Shown: positions 47,093-56,054 of the stretch, in pieces
Layout: every line of letters starts with the position of its first letter
Numbering within the stretch: position 1 is the first letter of the stretch
Assembly (NCBI RefSeq): GCF_900446215.1
Contig: NZ_UAQZ01000014.1
Location: 434,001 to 498,000, forward strand
Length of the DNA: 64,000 bases
Source of the DNA: Burkholderia cenocepacia
GTDB lineage: Bacteria; Pseudomonadota; Gammaproteobacteria; Burkholderiales; Burkholderiaceae
Direction: 5' to 3'
Notes under the pieces: generated by a model
Database searches by the model: none
What the model was told of the DNA's origin: nothing
The model's input: only the letters and a program-made list of their open reading frames with translations
Program-made: the position numbers and the translations under genes

Positions 47093-47195
47093 TCGATATG
47101 GCCGTCCGATCGTACGCGCGCCGCGCCCTGCCGCCCGGCGCGACGTGCTGCGGCCCTGTTTTCGCGGCCGCCCTGCCTGTCAGCGTACCGCCGGA

Positions 47196-48413
47196 TCAGT
47201 GCGCTTGGCCAGCGCCGCGCGCGGGCCACACATACCAGACCGCGCTCGCGAGCTGCAGCGCGAGCAGCACGCCCCAGGCGGTGAAGTGCGCGGCGGCCGG
47301 ATAACGGCCGTCGACCGCCGGCCAGTGCGACAGCACGGCGCCGACGCCGATCTGGAACGCGAAGATCAGCAGGAAGATCACGAGCGTGAGCGTCGTGTTC
47401 GCGCGGCCGATCAGATGAGCGGGAAAGTGGCCGGCCATCACCGCGTAGGTCAGGATACCCACGCCGCCGAACACTCCGTAGGCGGCCCACAGCACGGCGG
47501 GCGGCAACGGCACGCGCGCGACGATCGCGAATTGCGTCGCGACGAACAGCGCCATGCCGATGCCGCAGGTTGCGTAGACCGACACGCCGCGCCGCTCGAG
47601 CACGCGCGCCGTCGCGCCGAAGCCGACGCAGCCGGCCATCATCGCGAAGCCGAGCACCGACACGAGGCGCGCGGCATGCGGCGCATCGAACCCGCCGACA
47701 TCGCGCAGATACGGGCCGACCCACAGCGACTGCATCGCATAGAACACGCCCTGCGTGACGACGGAGAACGACGCGATCTTCCAGAACGCGCGGCTGCTCA
47801 GGATGTGCCACGTGCCCTTGAACTGGCTGACGAGCCCGCCCTGATGGCGTGCCTGCTGCGCGTCGGGCGCGCCGAAGCCGATCGATGCCGCGACGACCAC
47901 CGTCAGCACCGCGAGGCCGAAACAGATCGCGCGCCAGCTCGCCCAGCCGAGCAGCCAGGTCAGCGGCGAACCGACCATCACGCCGCCGAGGCCGCCCACG
48001 GCCATCACGAGGCCGTTGACGAGCGGCAGCCGGCCGACGGGGAAATGCTGCGCGAGCGCCTTGAACGCCGCGCCGAGACACACCGATACGCCAACGCCGA
48101 TCAGCAGCCGGCCGACCATCATCGTGCCGATGCCGTGCGCCGCGCCGAACACGGCCGCGCCGGCCGCCGCAAACAGCAGCATGCCGGCCGTCACGCGGCG
48201 CGGGCCGAAGTGGTCGAGCATCACGCCGGCCGGAATCTGCGCCCCCGCGAAACCGAGGAAATAGAGGCTGGTGAGGAGACCGAGATCGGCGGCCGACAGG
48301 CCGAGCTCGTGCGTGACGAACGGCGCGAAGCCCAGATTGACGCCGCGGAACACATACGATACGAAATACCCGACCGAAAACAGCGCGAGCACCCTCACCT
48401 GCACCGACGACAT
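47196..48413 (-). CDS. MFS transporter
   Basis: A 405-residue transporter with twelve membrane helices. It has the A-type motif between helices 2 and 3 (GVMLDHFGPRRVT), and the N-terminal segment SVGYFVSYVFRGVNLGFAPFVTHELGLSAADLGLLTSLYFLGFA. Many members with this start move sugars phosphates, organic anions or nitrate/cyanate, but the substrate is not predictable. ATG 48413 is chosen because of the AAGGGGGAG just upstream; an in-frame ATG at 48431 lacks one. It lies downstream of the mltD terminator, so it has its own promoter. Confidence 0.85.
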   Translation of the reverse strand: MSSVQVRVLALFSVGYFVSYVFRGVNLGFAPFVTHELGLSAADLGLLTSLYFLGFAGAQIPAGVMLDHFGPRRVTAGMLLFAAAGAAVFGAAHGIGTMMVGRLLIGVGVSVCLGAAFKALAQHFPVGRLPLVNGLVMAVGGLGGVMVGSPLTWLLGWASWRAICFGLAVLTVVVAASIGFGAPDAQQARHQGGLVSQFKGTWHILSSRAFWKIASFSVVTQGVFYAMQSLWVGPYLRDVGGFDAPHAARLVSVLGFAMMAGCVGFGATARVLERRGVSVYATCGIGMALFVATQFAIVARVPLPPAVLWAAYGVFGGVGILTYAVMAGHFPAHLIGRANTTLTLVIFLLIFAFQIGVGAVLSHWPAVDGRYPAAAHFTAWGVLLALQLASAVWYVWPARGAGQAH

Positions 48414-48476
48414 CGCTCCCCCTTGCCCCATGAAGATGAAGACGCGCGACGTAGCGCCGCCCGCCGCGCACAAACG

Positions 48477-48504
48477 AAAACGCCGTCACCTCGGTGACGG
48501 CGTT
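48477..48504 (-). terminator. Terminator after mltD
   Basis: On the minus strand, AACGCCGTCACC pairs with GGTGACGGCGTT around a two-base loop, then TTCG. It lies about 65 bp after the mltD stop. Confidence 0.8.
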
Positions 48505-48568
48505 TCGTCGAATTCGTCGGATGATAGCGCAATCGTGCCGGCCTGACCGGCCGCCACGCTAGCCGCGC

Positions 48569-50155
48569 TTACTTCTTCTTGCCCTTGTGCGCGGCGGTCT
48601 TGGCCGGCGCGGCTTTCGCGGGAGCGGCCTTCGCCGACTTCGCCGCCGGCCGGGCCGACGACTTGGCGGCGCCGCGCTTGCCGCCGTGCGACTTGCCGCC
48701 GACCGCCAGGCTCGCGCGCTCGATGTGCGCACCGCCCGTCGACGTCGCGATCCGCTCCGGACCGGGTTCCGCCGGCACCGAACGGCCGACCGGCACGTGC
48801 AGCACGAGCGCCTGCCCCGGCATCACGACATCGCGGTGCGTCCGGTTCCACGCCTTCAACTGGCCGACCGACACGCCGTAGCGGCCGGCGAGCGCAGCCA
48901 TCGACTGCTTGCGACGCACGCGGATCAGCATCTTGCGCGTATCGGGGACGTCGGGCTCCATCGCGAGTGCGCCGTTTTCGGCGACGTCGGCGCTGATGTC
49001 CTCGTCGTCGTCATCGCCGCGCGGCACGACGATCGTCGAGCCCGGCTTCAGGCGCATGCCGGCCGGAATCTTGTTGACCGACATCAGCGTATCGGCGTCG
49101 ACGCCGATCTTCTCGGCGATCGCAGCCGGACGCGCACGCTCGCTGACCGTATAGGTGGTCCACGACGACAACTGGCCGCTATAGGCTTTCAGGTTCTTCT
49201 CGAACGCGGACGCGTTGTCGAACGGCAGCAGGATCTGCGGCTCGGTCGCGCCGAGGATCACGGGCTTCGAGAACGACGGGTTCAGCGAGCGGAACTCGTC
49301 GAGCGGCAGGTTCGCGAGCTTCGCGGCCACCGCCACGTCGATGTCGCGCGACGTCGTGACCGTCACGAAATACGGGTGGTTCGGGATATCCGGCAGCGTC
49401 AGGCCGTACTGCTGCGGGCTCGCGATGATGTTCTTCACCGCCTGCAGCTTCGGCACGTAGTTGCGCGTCTCGTTCGGCATCCGCAGGCTCTGGTAGTCGG
49501 TCGGCAGGCCGGCCGCCTGGTTGCGCGCGATCGCACGCTGCACGTTGCCCTCGCCCCAGTTGTACGCGGCCAGCGCCAGATACCAGTCGCCGAACATGTC
49601 GTGCAGACGGGACAGGTAGTCGAGCGCGGCGCTCGTCGACGCGAGCACGTCGCGGCGCTCGTCCTGCCACATGTTGCGCTTCAGGTTGTACGTGCGGCCG
49701 GTGCCGGGCATGAACTGCCACATGCCGGCCGCCTTCGCGACCGACAGCGCCTGCGGGTTGTATGCGGACTCGATGAACGGCAGCAGCGCGAGCTCGGTCG
49801 GCATGTGACGCGCCTCGAGTTCCTCGACGATGTGATACAGGTACTTCTGCGAGCGCTCGGTCATGCGCTGCACGTAATCGGGACGCTGCGTATACCAGGT
49901 CGTCTGCATGTCGACGAGATCGCTCTGCAGATCGGGCATCTGGAAGCCGCGGCGGATGCGCGCCCAGAGATCGGAGTCTGCACTGGTCAGGTCGCCGACG
50001 GATTGCTTGTCGACGTCGACAGTTTCTTTGGCGGTGGCTGATTTACGGAGGTAGTTGGACGTCGCCTGCGAATCGGCGGCGTTGTTGGCGACAGGAGGCT
50101 GGCTCGCACAAGCGGCGAGTAGCAGCACCACCATCGCACTCAATATAAGTCGCAT
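48569..50155 (-). CDS. mltD: Membrane-bound lytic murein transglycosylase D
   Basis: A 528-residue lipoprotein (lipobox LAAC, Cys16). The SLT domain lies about residues 100-220: LLPFIESAYNPQALS, containing the catalytic Glu, GMWQFMPGTGRTYNL, and ALAAYNWGEGNVQRAI. Two LysM domains follow: YTVSERARPAAIAEKIG near 335 and IRVRRKQSMAALAGRYG near 415. The last 60 residues are a Lys/Ala-rich basic tail. It cleaves peptidoglycan glycan strands with formation of 1,6-anhydro sugars and is anchored in the outer membrane. Confidence 0.95.
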   Translation of the reverse strand: MRLILSAMVVLLLAACASQPPVANNAADSQATSNYLRKSATAKETVDVDKQSVGDLTSADSDLWARIRRGFQMPDLQSDLVDMQTTWYTQRPDYVQRMTERSQKYLYHIVEELEARHMPTELALLPFIESAYNPQALSVAKAAGMWQFMPGTGRTYNLKRNMWQDERRDVLASTSAALDYLSRLHDMFGDWYLALAAYNWGEGNVQRAIARNQAAGLPTDYQSLRMPNETRNYVPKLQAVKNIIASPQQYGLTLPDIPNHPYFVTVTTSRDIDVAVAAKLANLPLDEFRSLNPSFSKPVILGATEPQILLPFDNASAFEKNLKAYSGQLSSWTTYTVSERARPAAIAEKIGVDADTLMSVNKIPAGMRLKPGSTIVVPRGDDDDEDISADVAENGALAMEPDVPDTRKMLIRVRRKQSMAALAGRYGVSVGQLKAWNRTHRDVVMPGQALVLHVPVGRSVPAEPGPERIATSTGGAHIERASLAVGGKSHGGKRGAAKSSARPAAKSAKAAPAKAAPAKTAAHKGKKK

Positions 50156-50306
50156 GAAAATCTCGGCTTCCGACGGCTGGAAATTGCAGGCGATACTACG
50201 GAAGTGCGTGCTTCACGTCAATAAAAACACCGAAAACTCAGCGAAATCCTACATTTGGAGCAATTTTTACAGACACCGCTTGAGCTTTGGAGTCCTCCGG
50301 AAAACG

Positions 50307-51128
50307 TCATCGGAACCGGTTTTTCCATTCGCGCATCAGCGTGAATGCCGCCAGACGATCCGTCACCGTTTCGTGCAGCTCGGCCTCGAGCGTCGCGTGG
50401 ATCGCCGCGCTGTCGGCCCGCATGAACGGGTTAACGGCACGTTCGTGGGCGATCGTAGTGGGCAGCGTCGGCACGCCACGCGCACGCAGCGCCTGCGCGT
50501 CGTCGCGCCACGCGGCGAGCGCCGCATTGCCCGGCTCGCACGCGAGTGCGAAGCGGATGTTCGACAGCGTGTATTCGTGTGCGCAATGCACGCGGGTATC
50601 ATCCGGCAGCGCCGCGAGCGCGTCGAGCGACGCGAGCATCTGCGCGGGCGTGCCTTCGAACAGGCGGCCGCAGCCACACGAGAACAGCGTGTCGCCGCAG
50701 AACACGTGCGGCACCGCGTTGCCGTGGCCGGCCGCGCCTTGGCCGGCCGCCTGAAAATACGCAATGTGGCCGCGCGTATGGCCCGGCACGTCGAGCACGT
50801 CGAATGCGACGGCCGGCGCGTCGAGCGTCACGCGATCGCCGCCCGACAGCGGCCGCGTGACCACGTCGATCGCTTCGGCGGCGGGGCCGTAAACGGTGAG
50901 CGGCGCATCGGCCGGTTGGCTATGCAGCAGCGCATCGACACCGCCGACGTGGTCGGCGTGGTGGTGCGTGAGTAAAATAGCGGTCAACCGCCAGCCTCGT
51001 TCGGCAAGAACCCGGCGTACGGGCGCGGCTTCACCCGGGTCGACGGCGATCGCATCGCGGCCGTCCGAGACGAGCCAGATATAGTTGTCTTCGAATGCCG
51101 GAACCGGCACGTATTCCAGCTCGTTCAT
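50307..51128 (-). CDS. gloB: Hydroxyacylglutathione hydrolase (glyoxalase II) GloB
   Basis: A 273-residue metallo-beta-lactamase-fold enzyme. It hydrolyses S-lactoylglutathione, the second step of methylglyoxal detoxification. Metal ligands: THHHADHVGG near residues 54-63, His in VPGHTRGHIAYF, and Asp in VFCGDTLFSCGCGRLFEG. C-terminal His in VHCAHEYTLSN. The start is ATG 51128. It is divergent from the methyltransferase gene with only 18 bp between start codons, so its promoter lies inside that gene. Confidence 0.95.
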   Translation of the reverse strand: MNELEYVPVPAFEDNYIWLVSDGRDAIAVDPGEAAPVRRVLAERGWRLTAILLTHHHADHVGGVDALLHSQPADAPLTVYGPAAEAIDVVTRPLSGGDRVTLDAPAVAFDVLDVPGHTRGHIAYFQAAGQGAAGHGNAVPHVFCGDTLFSCGCGRLFEGTPAQMLASLDALAALPDDTRVHCAHEYTLSNIRFALACEPGNAALAAWRDDAQALRARGVPTLPTTIAHERAVNPFMRADSAAIHATLEAELHETVTDRLAAFTLMREWKNRFR

Positions 51129-51146
51129 AGGCGCGCAATCATCGTT

Positions 51147-51959
51147 ATGTCTGACCGTCAAATTATAGACTGGCCCGCCTGGACCGACTCGCCGCCCGGC
51201 CGCTACGTGCTGGGCTGGGAGCAGGCGCAGCTCGACCGGATCGTATCCGACGTCTTCGGCTTCCACGCGCTGCAGCTCGGCCTGCCGCAGCTCGACGCGC
51301 TGCGCGAGAACCGCATGCCGTATCGCGGCCTCGTGCTCGACCCGGCGAGCGGCGCGAGCGCGCCGTACCAGTATCCGTGGGCGCGCGAAGCACACACGGC
51401 GGTCCACGCGCCCGCCGATCGCAGCACGACCTGGTGCGACCTGCTCGACCTGCCGTTCGAGTCGCAGAGCGTCGACCTGATCGTGATGCCGCACACGCTC
51501 GAATTCACGTCCGACCCGCACCGTCTGCTGCGCGAGGCCGAGCGCGTGCTGATGCCGGAAGGCCAGCTCGTGATCACCGGCTTCAATTCGCTGAGCCTGT
51601 GGGGCATGCGGCAGTCGTTCGGGCGCATGGCGAACCGCCCGTTCGTGCCGGCCACGCGCGACCAGATCGCGTTCATCCGGCTCAAGGACTGGATCAAGCT
51701 GCTCGGCTTCGACCTCGAACGCGGCCGCTTCGGCTGCTACCGGCCGCCGCTCGCCACCGACAAGTGGCTAGCCCGCTACGGCTTCATGGAGGCCGCCGGC
51801 GACCGCTGGTGGCCGATCTTCGGCGCCGTCTACATGGTGACGGCCGTCAAGCGCGTGCGCGGCATGCGCCTCGTCGGCCCGATCAAGATGAAGAAGCCCG
51901 TGCTCGCACCGGGCCTGACGCCGGCGGCCTCCCCGACCACCCACCAAGAACGTTCATGA
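51147..51959 (+). CDS. SAM-dependent class I methyltransferase
   Basis: A 270-residue protein. The central region has the Methyltransf_11 pattern: CDLLDLPFESQSVDLIVMPHTLEFTSDPHRLLREAERVLMPEGQLVITGFN. The glycine-rich motif I is weak, as usual in this YafS-like family found next to gloB, rnhA and dnaQ. The substrate is not known. No ribosome binding site is visible before ATG 51147, so the mRNA may be leaderless or use an unusual start. It overlaps rnhA in an ATGA. Confidence 0.85.
   Translation: MSDRQIIDWPAWTDSPPGRYVLGWEQAQLDRIVSDVFGFHALQLGLPQLDALRENRMPYRGLVLDPASGASAPYQYPWAREAHTAVHAPADRSTTWCDLLDLPFESQSVDLIVMPHTLEFTSDPHRLLREAERVLMPEGQLVITGFNSLSLWGMRQSFGRMANRPFVPATRDQIAFIRLKDWIKLLGFDLERGRFGCYRPPLATDKWLARYGFMEAAGDRWWPIFGAVYMVTAVKRVRGMRLVGPIKMKKPVLAPGLTPAASPTTHQERS
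51162..51167 (-). promoter_or_regulatory. -10 element for gloB inside the methyltransferase gene
   Basis: A perfect TATAAT on the minus strand lies 34 bp before the gloB ATG, overlapping codons 6-7 of the divergent methyltransferase gene. The -35 region is poor, so an activator or extended element may be involved. Confidence 0.55.
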
Positions 51960-52399
51960 CAACCGACACCATCGACATCTATACCGACGGCGCCTGCAAG
52001 GGCAACCCCGGCCCCGGCGGCTGGGGCGCCCTGCTGCGCTACGGCAGCCAGGAAAAGGAACTGTTCGGCGGCGAGCCGAACACGACCAACAACCGCATGG
52101 AGCTGATGGGCGTGATCGCCGCGCTCGAAGCGCTGAAGCGGCCGTGCCGGGTGATCGTGCATACCGACTCGCAATACGTGCAGAAGGGCATCAGCGAGTG
52201 GATCCACGGGTGGAAGAAGAAAGGCTGGGTCACCGCAGCGAAGACGCCCGTGAAGAATGCCGACCTGTGGAAGCGGCTCGACGCGCTCGTCGCGCAGCAC
52301 GAGATCGAGTGGCGCTGGGTCAGGGGTCACGCGGGCCATCCCGAAAACGAGCGCGCGGACGCGCTCGCGAATCGCGGCGTCGAATCGCTGGCCGCCTGA
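51956..52399 (+). CDS. rnhA: Ribonuclease HI
   Basis: A 147-residue RNase H that cuts RNA in RNA-DNA hybrids. Catalytic acidic residues are in IYTDGACKGNPGPGGWG, NNRMELMGVIAALEAL, VIVHTDSQYVQKGI, and VRGHAGHPENERADALA. It includes the basic protrusion with WIHGWKKKGW. The start codon overlaps the stop of the methyltransferase gene. dnaQ follows after 40 bp; the rnhA-dnaQ linkage is classic. Confidence 0.97.
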   Translation: MTTDTIDIYTDGACKGNPGPGGWGALLRYGSQEKELFGGEPNTTNNRMELMGVIAALEALKRPCRVIVHTDSQYVQKGISEWIHGWKKKGWVTAAKTPVKNADLWKRLDALVAQHEIEWRWVRGHAGHPENERADALANRGVESLAA

Positions 52400-52439
52400 A
52401 CCGCGGCCGCCCTCTCCTGTTTTTGTTGCTTTTCCCGAT

Positions 52440-53174
52440 ATGCGCCAGATCATTCTCGATACCGAAACCACCGGCCTGAACGCCCGCACGGGCGACCGCC
52501 TCATCGAAATCGGCTGCGTCGAGCTGCTGAACCGGCGGCTCACCGGCAACAACCTGCACTTCTACGTGAACCCCGAGCGCGACAGCGATCCGGGCGCACT
52601 GGCGGTGCACGGCCTCACGACCGAATTCTTGAGCGACAAGCCGAAATTCGCGGAAGTCGCCCACCAGATCCTCGACTTCGTGAAGGACGCCGAGCTGATC
52701 ATCCACAACGCGCCGTTCGACCTGGGCTTCCTCGACGCCGAATTCGCGCGGCTCGGCCTGCCGCCGTTCACCGAGCATTGCGGCGGCGTGATCGACACGC
52801 TGGTGCAGGCCAAGCAGATGTTCCCCGGCAAGCGCAACTCGCTCGACGCGCTGTGCGACCGCTTCGGCATCAGCAACGCGCACCGCACGCTGCACGGCGC
52901 GCTGCTCGACTCGGAGCTGCTCGCCGAGGTGTATCTCGCGATGACGCGCGGCCAGGACAGCCTCGTGATCGACATGCTCGACGACGCGAGCGCCGACGGC
53001 GGCGCCGCGAACGGCAAGCGCGTGTCGCTCGCCGCGCTCGACCTGCCTGTAGTGGTCGCAAGCGACGACGAGTTGGCCGCGCACCAGGCTCAGCTCGACG
53101 AGCTCGACAAGTCGGTCAAGGGCACCTGCGTGTGGCGCCAGCCCGCCGACACGGATACCGCCGAAGCGGCCTGA
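52440..53174 (+). CDS. dnaQ: DNA polymerase III epsilon subunit DnaQ
   Basis: A 244-residue proofreading 3'-5' exonuclease. Exo motifs: ILDTETTGL (Asp and Glu near residues 7 and 9), HNAPFDLGFLDAEF, and HRTLHGALLDSELLAEVYLAM with the catalytic His and Asp. The C-terminal 60 residues form the flexible part that binds the alpha subunit. ATG 52440 gives the normal start. Confidence 0.96.
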   Translation: MRQIILDTETTGLNARTGDRLIEIGCVELLNRRLTGNNLHFYVNPERDSDPGALAVHGLTTEFLSDKPKFAEVAHQILDFVKDAELIIHNAPFDLGFLDAEFARLGLPPFTEHCGGVIDTLVQAKQMFPGKRNSLDALCDRFGISNAHRTLHGALLDSELLAEVYLAMTRGQDSLVIDMLDDASADGGAANGKRVSLAALDLPVVVASDDELAAHQAQLDELDKSVKGTCVWRQPADTDTAEAA

Positions 53175-53201
53175 CGCACGCGCCCCGCGCCGCGGCCGCG
53201 C

Positions 53202-53534
53202 TTACGCGCGCGGCTGCAGCGCGATGACGGCCATCCCGCCGAGCGCGAGCACCGCGCCGGCCACGTCCCAGCGGGTCAGCGCGACGCCGTCGACCACCCG
53301 CAGCCAGACCAGCGCCACCGCGATGTACACGCCGCCGTACGCGGCATACGTGCGCCCCGCCGCACTGGGGTGCAGCGTCAGCAGCCACGCGAACAGCGCG
53401 AGCGACAGCGCGGCCGGCACCAGCAGCCAGGCCGGACGCCCGGCCTTCAGCACGAGCCACGGCAGATAACAGCCGACGATTTCGGCCAGCGCGGTAGCGG
53501 CGAACAGCGCCGCGATCCTGATCAGTTCGGTCAT
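53202..53534 (-). CDS. YnfA family (UPF0060) membrane protein
   Basis: A 110-residue protein with four membrane helices. It has the YnfA features: FAATALAEIVGCYLPWLVL in helix 1, then LTLHPSAAGRTYAAYGGVYIAVALVWLRVVDG, and a final helix ending in VIALQPRA. The family resembles small multidrug resistance exporters. Convergent with dnaQ. ATG 53534. Confidence 0.92.
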   Translation of the reverse strand: MTELIRIAALFAATALAEIVGCYLPWLVLKAGRPAWLLVPAALSLALFAWLLTLHPSAAGRTYAAYGGVYIAVALVWLRVVDGVALTRWDVAGAVLALGGMAVIALQPRA

Positions 53535-53652
53535 CCGGTTCCTCGCGAATTCAGCCCCGTCGCGACGGGCGGCACGGCCGCGCCGCGCGCCGCCGATCAT
53601 ACCCGAGCGGAGCGCGCCGGAGGCCCCGCCAGACGGGCGACTCCCGGCAATT

Positions 53653-54074
53653 TGCACGATCATCCGTCATCGTGCTATCATGTCGCCTGTTTCAACATTC
53701 AATCTCTGTCTTTTCGATTTTGAGAGAAGTCCGTCCGCACGCTGCGGGCCGGTGCCTCGATCGAAATTGCATCCACAGGAAAGCCCGCCCGACAGGCCCG
53801 CTTTTCTCGTTTCGCTGCCCCTCCGGGGCGTTGCCGGCACGCCGGACACCTCGTCCGCACCGGCATCCGCCGCCTGCATCACGCGGCCCATTCTTCATGA
53901 GCGCACTGTCGCGACGGCCCACCGGGCCCGCGTCGAAGCAGCCCCTTGCAGCCCGTTACTGCCCCCTGTGCAGTAAGTGCTTAATGGTCTGCCCCGACGC
54001 GCAGCACACGACGCCGCGCTCGCCGGCAAACCGTGTCGGACGGCCCGCCCGTTCCGGCGCTGTCAAAGGAGTGC
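53653..54074 (+). promoter_or_regulatory. Promoter and long leader of the ProP-type transporter gene
   Basis: A -35 TTGCAC (53653-53658) and -10 TATCAT (53677-53682) with an 18-bp spacer give a likely start near 53690. The leader to ATG 54075 is then about 385 nt. It contains a hairpin-like element with a T-run (near 53780-53806, AAAGC/GCTTT arms with an imperfect middle) and a small GC hairpin (cccctccgggg, near 53818). This could be an attenuator or small RNA region. No known riboswitch was recognised. No credible gene is seen in 53535-54074. Confidence 0.55.
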
Positions 54075-55565
54075 ATGACCTTGACCGCAACACACGTCAG
54101 CCCGACCGCTGTCTCTTCCCCCGCTTCGTCGTCCGGCGAGGCCCCGCTCGCCGCGGACGACATCACCGTCGTCGACCAGAGCCTGCTCAAGCGCGCCGTC
54201 AGCGCGATGGCCATCGGTAACGCGATGGAATGGTTCGACTTCGGCGTCTACAGCTATATCGCCGTCACGCTCGGCAAGGTGTTCTTCCCGTCCAGCAGCC
54301 CGTCCGCGCAGCTGCTCGCGACCTTCGGCACGTTCGCGGCCGCGTTCCTCGTGCGCCCGCTCGGCGGCATGGTGTTCGGCCCGCTCGGCGACCGCATCGG
54401 CCGCCAGCGCGTGCTCGCCGCGACGATGATCATGATGGCCGTCGGCACCTTCGCGATCGGCCTGATTCCGAGCTATGCGTCGATCGGCATCATGGCCCCG
54501 ATCCTGTTGCTCGTCGCCCGCCTCGTGCAGGGCTTCTCGACCGGCGGCGAATACGGCGGCGCGGCGACCTTCATCGCCGAGTTCTCGACCGACAAGCGCC
54601 GTGGCTTCATGGGCAGCTTCCTCGAATTCGGCACGCTGATCGGCTATGTGCTGGGCGCGGGCGTCGTCGCGCTGCTCACCGCGTCGCTGTCGCAGGAAGC
54701 GCTGCTGTCGTGGGGCTGGCGCGTGCCGTTCCTGATCGCCGGCCCGCTCGGCCTGATCGGTCTCTACATCCGGATGAAGCTCGAGGAAACGCCGGCGTTC
54801 AAGCGCCAGGCCGAAGAGCGCGAAGCGCAGGACAAGGCCGTGCCGAAGGCGCGCTTCCGCGAAACGCTGCTGCGCAACTGGCGTGCACTGCTGCTGTGCG
54901 TGGGCCTCGTGCTGATCTTCAACGTGACCGACTACATGGTGCTGTCGTACCTGCCGAGCTTCATGTCGTCGACGCTGCACTTCGACGAATCGCACAGCCT
55001 CGTGCTGGTGCTGATCGTGATGGTGCTGATGATGCCGATGACGCTGTACGCCGGCCGCCTGTCGGACAAGGTCGGCCGCAAGCCGGTGATGCTCGCCGGC
55101 TGCGTGGGCCTGCTGGCGCTGTCGATCCCGTCGCTGATGCTGATCCATGCGGGCACCACCGCGTCGGTGTTCGGCGGTCTGCTGATCCTCGGCGTGCTGC
55201 TGTCGTGCTTCACCGGCGTGATGCCGTCGGCGCTGCCCGCGCTGTTCCCGACCGAGATCCGCTACGGCGCGCTCGCGATCGGCTTCAACGTGTCGGTGTC
55301 GCTGTTCGGCGGCACGACGCCGCTGGTCACCGCGTGGCTCGTCGACGTGACGCACAACCTGATGATGCCCGCGTACTACATGATGGGTGCCGCGTTGATC
55401 GGCATCGTGTCGGTCGTCGCACTCGCCGAAACCGCGCGCCAGCCGCTGAAGGGCTCGCCGCCCGCCGTCGCGACGCGCCGCGAAGCACACCAGCTCGCGC
55501 TCCAGTTGCGCGAGGAGGACGACGAACAGGAAATCTACGGCGTCGCGACTCCCGCCCGCGCGTGA
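54075..55565 (+). CDS. proP: MFS metabolite/proline-betaine symporter (ProP type)
   Basis: A 496-residue member of the MHS group of the MFS. Helix 1 motif is MAIGNAMEWFDFGVYSYIAVTLGKVFFPSS. Then GGMVFGPLGDRIGRQR in the loop between helices 2 and 3, LVARLVQGFSTGGEYGGAATFIAE in helix 4, and GRLSDKVGRKPVM in the second half. Twelve helices are visible. ProP proteins take up proline and glycine betaine under high osmolarity. The E. coli C-terminal coiled coil is not obvious here, so a different organic substrate is possible. ATG 54075 follows AAAGGAG. Confidence 0.88.
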   Translation: MTLTATHVSPTAVSSPASSSGEAPLAADDITVVDQSLLKRAVSAMAIGNAMEWFDFGVYSYIAVTLGKVFFPSSSPSAQLLATFGTFAAAFLVRPLGGMVFGPLGDRIGRQRVLAATMIMMAVGTFAIGLIPSYASIGIMAPILLLVARLVQGFSTGGEYGGAATFIAEFSTDKRRGFMGSFLEFGTLIGYVLGAGVVALLTASLSQEALLSWGWRVPFLIAGPLGLIGLYIRMKLEETPAFKRQAEEREAQDKAVPKARFRETLLRNWRALLLCVGLVLIFNVTDYMVLSYLPSFMSSTLHFDESHSLVLVLIVMVLMMPMTLYAGRLSDKVGRKPVMLAGCVGLLALSIPSLMLIHAGTTASVFGGLLILGVLLSCFTGVMPSALPALFPTEIRYGALAIGFNVSVSLFGGTTPLVTAWLVDVTHNLMMPAYYMMGAALIGIVSVVALAETARQPLKGSPPAVATRREAHQLALQLREEDDEQEIYGVATPARA

Positions 55566-55582
55566 GCGTCACCCCATGAAAA

Positions 55583-55604
55583 AGCCCCGGCCGAAGCCGG
55601 GGCT
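55583..55604 (-). terminator. Terminator for the leftward small gene
   Basis: A perfect 9-bp stem (AGCCCCGGC/GCCGGGGCT) with a four-base loop. The T-run is on the minus strand side, so it ends leftward transcripts from 55676-55882. Confidence 0.8.
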
Positions 55605-55620
55605 CGATCGAAACCGATCC

Positions 55621-55657
55621 GCCCGACCGGCTTGCGCCGGCCGGGCTTTTTTTCATC
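55621..55657 (+). terminator. Terminator after proP
   Basis: GCCCGACCGGC pairs with GCCGGCCGGGC (one mismatch) around TTGC and is followed by seven T on the plus strand. It lies 56 bp after the proP stop. Confidence 0.88.
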
Positions 55658-55675
55658 CTTCCGATGCGGATGCCT

Positions 55676-55882
55676 TCACGCGCGCGCTTCGCAATGGCGG
55701 CAGAAGATCAGCGCACGCGAGCGCGACACCGCCGCCTGGGCACCGCGCGTGGCCATGATCAACCCGACCTGGCCGAGATTGAAATCGCGCTCGACCATCA
55801 GTTGCGTCAGCGCGGCAAGCGGCAACACGACGGACGGGTGGTACAGGCTCGATTCGATCAGGGCTTTCATCATCGGCTCCAT
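55676..55882 (-). CDS. Small hypothetical protein with C-terminal CxxC-like motif
   Basis: A 68-residue frame starting MEPMMKALIESSLYHPSVV. Residues 14-55 alternate hydrophobic and charged stretches, without a clear membrane helix. The end has FCRHCEARA, with two Cys separated by two residues. GGAG lies six bases before an internal ATG (second of MM, about 55870), which may be the true start. A terminator (55583-55604) lies downstream in the same direction. No family recognised, but the flanking signals support a real gene. Confidence 0.6.
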   Translation of the reverse strand: MEPMMKALIESSLYHPSVVLPLAALTQLMVERDFNLGQVGLIMATRGAQAAVSRSRALIFCRHCEARA

Positions 55883-56054
55883 CTGGCAATGCGTGATTTG
55901 ATGGAGTGGATTCTAGGGATCGGTCGGGTCCGGATAAACAGCGCGAATGCGAAGTCACTTGTCAGCCGTTGAGAACAATCGGCCGCGGCTTGCCGGACAA
56001 GGCTGCGCGGCCGCCGACAGCGGCATGCGACAGCCCGGCGCCCCGCTTCGAAGC

